From: an uncultured bacterium
GTDB taxonomy: Bacteria; Patescibacteriota; Minisyncoccia; Phycocordibacterales; PALSA-1337
Assembly (NCBI GenBank): GCA_903870235.1
Contig: CAIQCA010000017.1
Location: 1 to 6,448, forward strand
Direction: 5' to 3'
DNA length: 6,448 bases
Shown: piece by piece, positions 5,412 to 6,448 of the stretch
How positions within the stretch are numbered: the first letter of the stretch is position 1
Layout of the letters: every line of letters begins with the position of its first letter
Position numbers and translations under genes: made by a program
The notes under the pieces: generated by a model
Databases searched by the model: none
What the model was told of the DNA's origin: nothing
Seen by the model: only the letters and a program-made list of their open reading frames with translations

Positions 5412-5828
5412 TTAGATTGAGTCTCCTCGTAAAATTCGAATGTCCACGTATTCTTGCCAAAGGATTTTCAGTATGAAATCCTCAGCAGCTTGTTGGTTTG
5501 CTGCTAGAACTGCGTCCATCGGGATTGCTATAACTCGTCGAGAGCGTCGATACCCATTGAACTTTTCTGCGTAATACTCCGAACTTTTGGCGTTAAAGAA
5601 CATTGGCCCGATGTCGTGAGTTTCTACCACGAAATCAGTTTCTAAGTGCATGTCTTCGTGTTTTGTAGCTCTTCGTACTGACTTTAACCACTCGGGTTTT
5701 TCCATGCTACAGAGCAATTCTTGGAATACTTTCCAAAGTCGATCTTCGTTAGCACGGCCAAGCCTGAATTGTTCCGTATTTCGAAACCAGCGAAATTGTC
5801 TTCGACTGATTTGTTGTGTTTGCATCAT
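5412..5828 (-). CDS. Hypothetical protein with degenerate PD-(D/E)XK nuclease-like pattern
   Basis: I do not recognise a named family. The 138-residue soluble protein has a basic N-terminus, a helix around NEDRLWKVFQELL (~27-39), a strand-like HLETDFVVET (~61-70), then PMFFNAKSSEYYAEKF (~75-90), a basic loop NGYRRSRR and a hydrophobic strand VIAIPMDAV, ending in a helical region FILKILWQEY. The order helix-Glu, Asp, strand, x-A-K-S-S recalls small restriction-endonuclease-like proteins whose core reads D...QVKSS; here D65 and K81 are kept but the middle acidic or Gln position is Asn (N79). It could therefore be an inactive or divergent nuclease fold. Three ATGs follow each other (5831, 5828, 5825); AAAGGAG is 6 nt before the second, the same spacing as in the other SD-led genes, so that start is chosen. 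It has its own promoter and shares a terminator, so it is monocistronic. Confidence 0.7.
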   Translation of the reverse strand: MMQTQQISRRQFRWFRNTEQFRLGRANEDRLWKVFQELLCSMEKPEWLKSVRRATKHEDMHLETDFVVETHDIGPMFFNAKSSEYYAEKFNGYRRSRRVIAIPMDAVLAANQQAAEDFILKILWQEYVDIRILRGDSI

Positions 5829-5834
5829 CATTTA

Positions 5835-5841
5835 CTCCTTT
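5835..5841 (-). promoter_or_regulatory. Shine-Dalgarno site of the nuclease-like orphan
   Basis: On the minus strand AAAGGAG precedes three consecutive ATG codons at 3, 6 and 9 nt. The 6-nt spacing favours the ATG at 5828. Confidence 0.7.
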
Positions 5842-5899
5842 CTATGGGCAGAGTGGCCATGTTTGGAGATTGTGATTTCGGATGTTTAGGTCTTTAAAC

Positions 5900-5928
5900 A
5901 ACGTATCAGCAATAAACTAAGATGTCAA
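5900..5928 (-). promoter_or_regulatory. Promoter of the nuclease-like orphan
   Basis: On the minus strand a perfect TTGACA (5923-5928) is followed after 17 nt by TACGTT (5900-5905), preceded by TG one base upstream (extended -10). Transcription would start near 5893, giving a leader of about 60 nt that begins with a small GTTTA / TAAAC hairpin and ends in the Shine-Dalgarno site. Confidence 0.65.
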
Positions 5929-6100
5929 GTTTTTTTAAAGAGAGAGAGGGGGGGTGGTGAGATACTTGATCTGCGTATGGAATTTGGTCCAAAAAATGGA
6001 CCAAACTCGCTATGCCGTAAACGATAATGTTTGAGACCCCTCAGCCACTTCTTTTTTTACCCGCCCGAGCGTAATTTTTTGAAATCGTCTAAGTCTAATG
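5929..6100. other. Non-coding stretch between the orphan's promoter and tRNA-Ala(GGC)
   Basis: No convincing gene is seen. The stretch starts with a T7 run and a purine-only tract (AAAG, repeated AG, then G7) up to about 5955, holds the palindrome at 5973-6015, and ends in AT-rich sequence. No T-tract terminator is recognisable downstream of the minus-strand tRNA. Confidence 0.5.
5973..6015. repeat. 43-nt imperfect palindrome
   Basis: Core TTTGGTCCA (5983-5991) and TGGACCAAA (5997-6005) form a perfect 9-bp stem around AAAAA. After a partly paired 5x5 internal region, an outer stem GCGTA / TATGC (5973-5977 with 6011-6015, one G-U) extends it. Neither strand has a following T tract, so it is not a normal terminator. 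It lies about 45 bp upstream of the orphan's -35 box and about 85 bp past the 3' end of tRNA-Ala(GGC). Confidence 0.7.
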
Positions 6101-6173
6101 TGGACCATAGCGGACTCGAACCGCTTACCTTTCCCATGCCATGGGAACGCTCTACCAGATGAGCTAATGGCCC
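6101..6173 (-). tRNA. tRNA-Ala (anticodon GGC)
   Basis: A 73-nt cloverleaf on the minus strand: acceptor GGGCCAT / ATGGTCC with G3:U70 (alanine identity), D arm GCTC-ATCTGGTA-GAGC, anticodon stem TTCCC / GGGAA with loop ATGGCAT (anticodon GGC at 6138-6140), 5-nt variable loop, T arm AGCGG-TTCGAGT-CCGCT, discriminator A. All features are canonical. CCA is not encoded. It reads the codons GCC and GCU. Confidence 0.95.
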
Positions 6174-6199
6174 GTACCTGTCTCTAACGGAACCCCTAT

Positions 6200-6227
6200 A
6201 ATCTAACATAGGTTGAGTAATTTTCAA
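6200..6227 (-). promoter_or_regulatory. Candidate promoter of tRNA-Ala(GGC)
   Basis: On the minus strand TTGAAA (6222-6227) and TAGATT (6200-6205) are 16 nt apart, with TG one base before the -10 (extended -10). It would start transcription about 20 nt before the tRNA. Confidence 0.5.
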
Positions 6228-6238
6228 AAATAAAGTAA

Positions 6239-6244
6239 TATAAT
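6239..6244 (+). promoter_or_regulatory. Candidate -10 box for tRNA-Pro(GGG)
   Basis: A perfect TATAAT lies 48 nt before the tRNA. No good -35 is seen at normal spacing (TTGAGT is 20 nt away). The predicted leader contains AACAT / ATGTT, a weak hairpin before the mature 5' end. The 119-nt gap between the divergent tRNAs thus holds both promoters and no gene. Confidence 0.5.
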
Positions 6245-6292
6245 GCGACCGGCCCAGAAGTCACTGGAACATGTTAAAGAATAATGTTTCGC

Positions 6293-6363
6293 CGGGCTGT
6301 AGTATAGCGGTAGTATACATCCATGGGGTGGATGCGGTCCGAGTTCGACTCTCGGCAGCCCGA
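6293..6363 (+). tRNA. tRNA-Pro (anticodon GGG)
   Basis: A 71-nt cloverleaf: acceptor CGGGCTG / CAGCCCG with C1:G72 and discriminator A, as in bacterial proline tRNAs; D loop AGCGGTA with G18-G19; anticodon stem CATCC / GGATG with loop ATGGGGT (anticodon GGG at 6325-6327, G37); 4-nt variable loop; T arm CCGAG-TTCGACT-CTCGG. CCA is not encoded. It reads CCC and CCU. Confidence 0.95.
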
Positions 6364-6422
6364 AGGTAAATTTGGGCGAAGAAGGTATTTTATTTTTCTT
6401 GAGATAGTTTTGAGAATTAATT

Positions 6423-6448
6423 GGGCCCGTAGCTCATCTGGTAGAGCG
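6423..6448 (+). tRNA. tRNA 5' part, cut by the right edge (isotype not determinable)
   Basis: GGGCCCG, TA, then the D arm GCTC-ATCTGGTA-GAGC and G26 match the first 26 positions of a tRNA; the D arm is identical to that of the tRNA-Ala(GGC) in this window. The anticodon lies beyond the edge. It follows tRNA-Pro by 59 nt on the same strand, so the two may be cotranscribed. Confidence 0.85.

Noticed and set aside
5650..5889. Plus-strand ORF of 79 codons
   Set aside because: It is antisense to the minus-strand orphan, which has a promoter, SD site and terminator; the plus ORF has none.
1..6448. Recoding of UGA as glycine, known in some Patescibacteria
   Set aside because: All recognisable genes read through without in-frame UGA and glycine uses GGN. 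None of the genes ends in UGA either, but the sample is too small to infer anything.

Overview
The window looks like a piece of a Candidate Phyla Radiation (Patescibacteria) genome, most likely Parcubacteria. This is inferred from small compact genes, a UvrC without its C-terminal helix-hairpin-helix domain, a C-terminal peptidoglycan-binding module of a type I associate with Parcubacteria (the stretch SSGPGSPGNETTKFGALTR), and tRNA genes that do not encode CCA. All ORFs read cleanly with UGA unused, so the standard bacterial code fits. No rRNA, CRISPR array or complete insertion sequence is visible.

Left part (1-2646) is a nucleotide excision repair locus. It holds the C-terminal third of UvrA (cut by the left edge), a small single-span membrane protein on the minus strand with a good Shine-Dalgarno site and its own terminator, then a UvrC that keeps both nuclease centres but has lost all four Fe-S cysteines and the (HhH)2 domain. 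Middle part (2647-4677) holds a Bro-N/DinD-like protein, a D-Ala-D-Ala ligase with a strong promoter-like box directly in front of its ATG, and a tRNA-Ala(CGC) whose first 10 bases overlap the last codons and stop of the ligase gene.

The part from 4678 to 5400 looks like a rearrangement scar behind that tRNA. A hairpin and two imperfect direct repeats are followed by the first 108 codons of a Wzx/MATE-type flippase, which run out of frame into the last ~80 codons of a peptidoglycan-binding protein. A bidirectional terminator closes the region. From 5400 to the right edge there is a minus-strand orphan with a degenerate PD-(D/E)XK-like pattern and a clear promoter, a 43-nt imperfect palindrome, and a tRNA cluster: Ala(GGC) on minus, Pro(GGG) on plus, and a third tRNA cut by the edge.

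Two translation-start styles coexist. uvrC and ddl (perhaps the flippase remnant) have -10-like boxes 6-7 nt before the ATG and no Shine-Dalgarno site, as expected for leaderless mRNAs. The small membrane protein, the DinD-like gene and the nuclease-like orphan have GGAG-type sites exactly 6 nt before a start codon. I did not find a convincing new defence or mobile system. The most noteworthy points are the cysteine-free UvrC, the ddl/tRNA overlap, the unusual D-loop/T-loop of that tRNA, and the chimeric flippase/peptidoglycan-binding junction.
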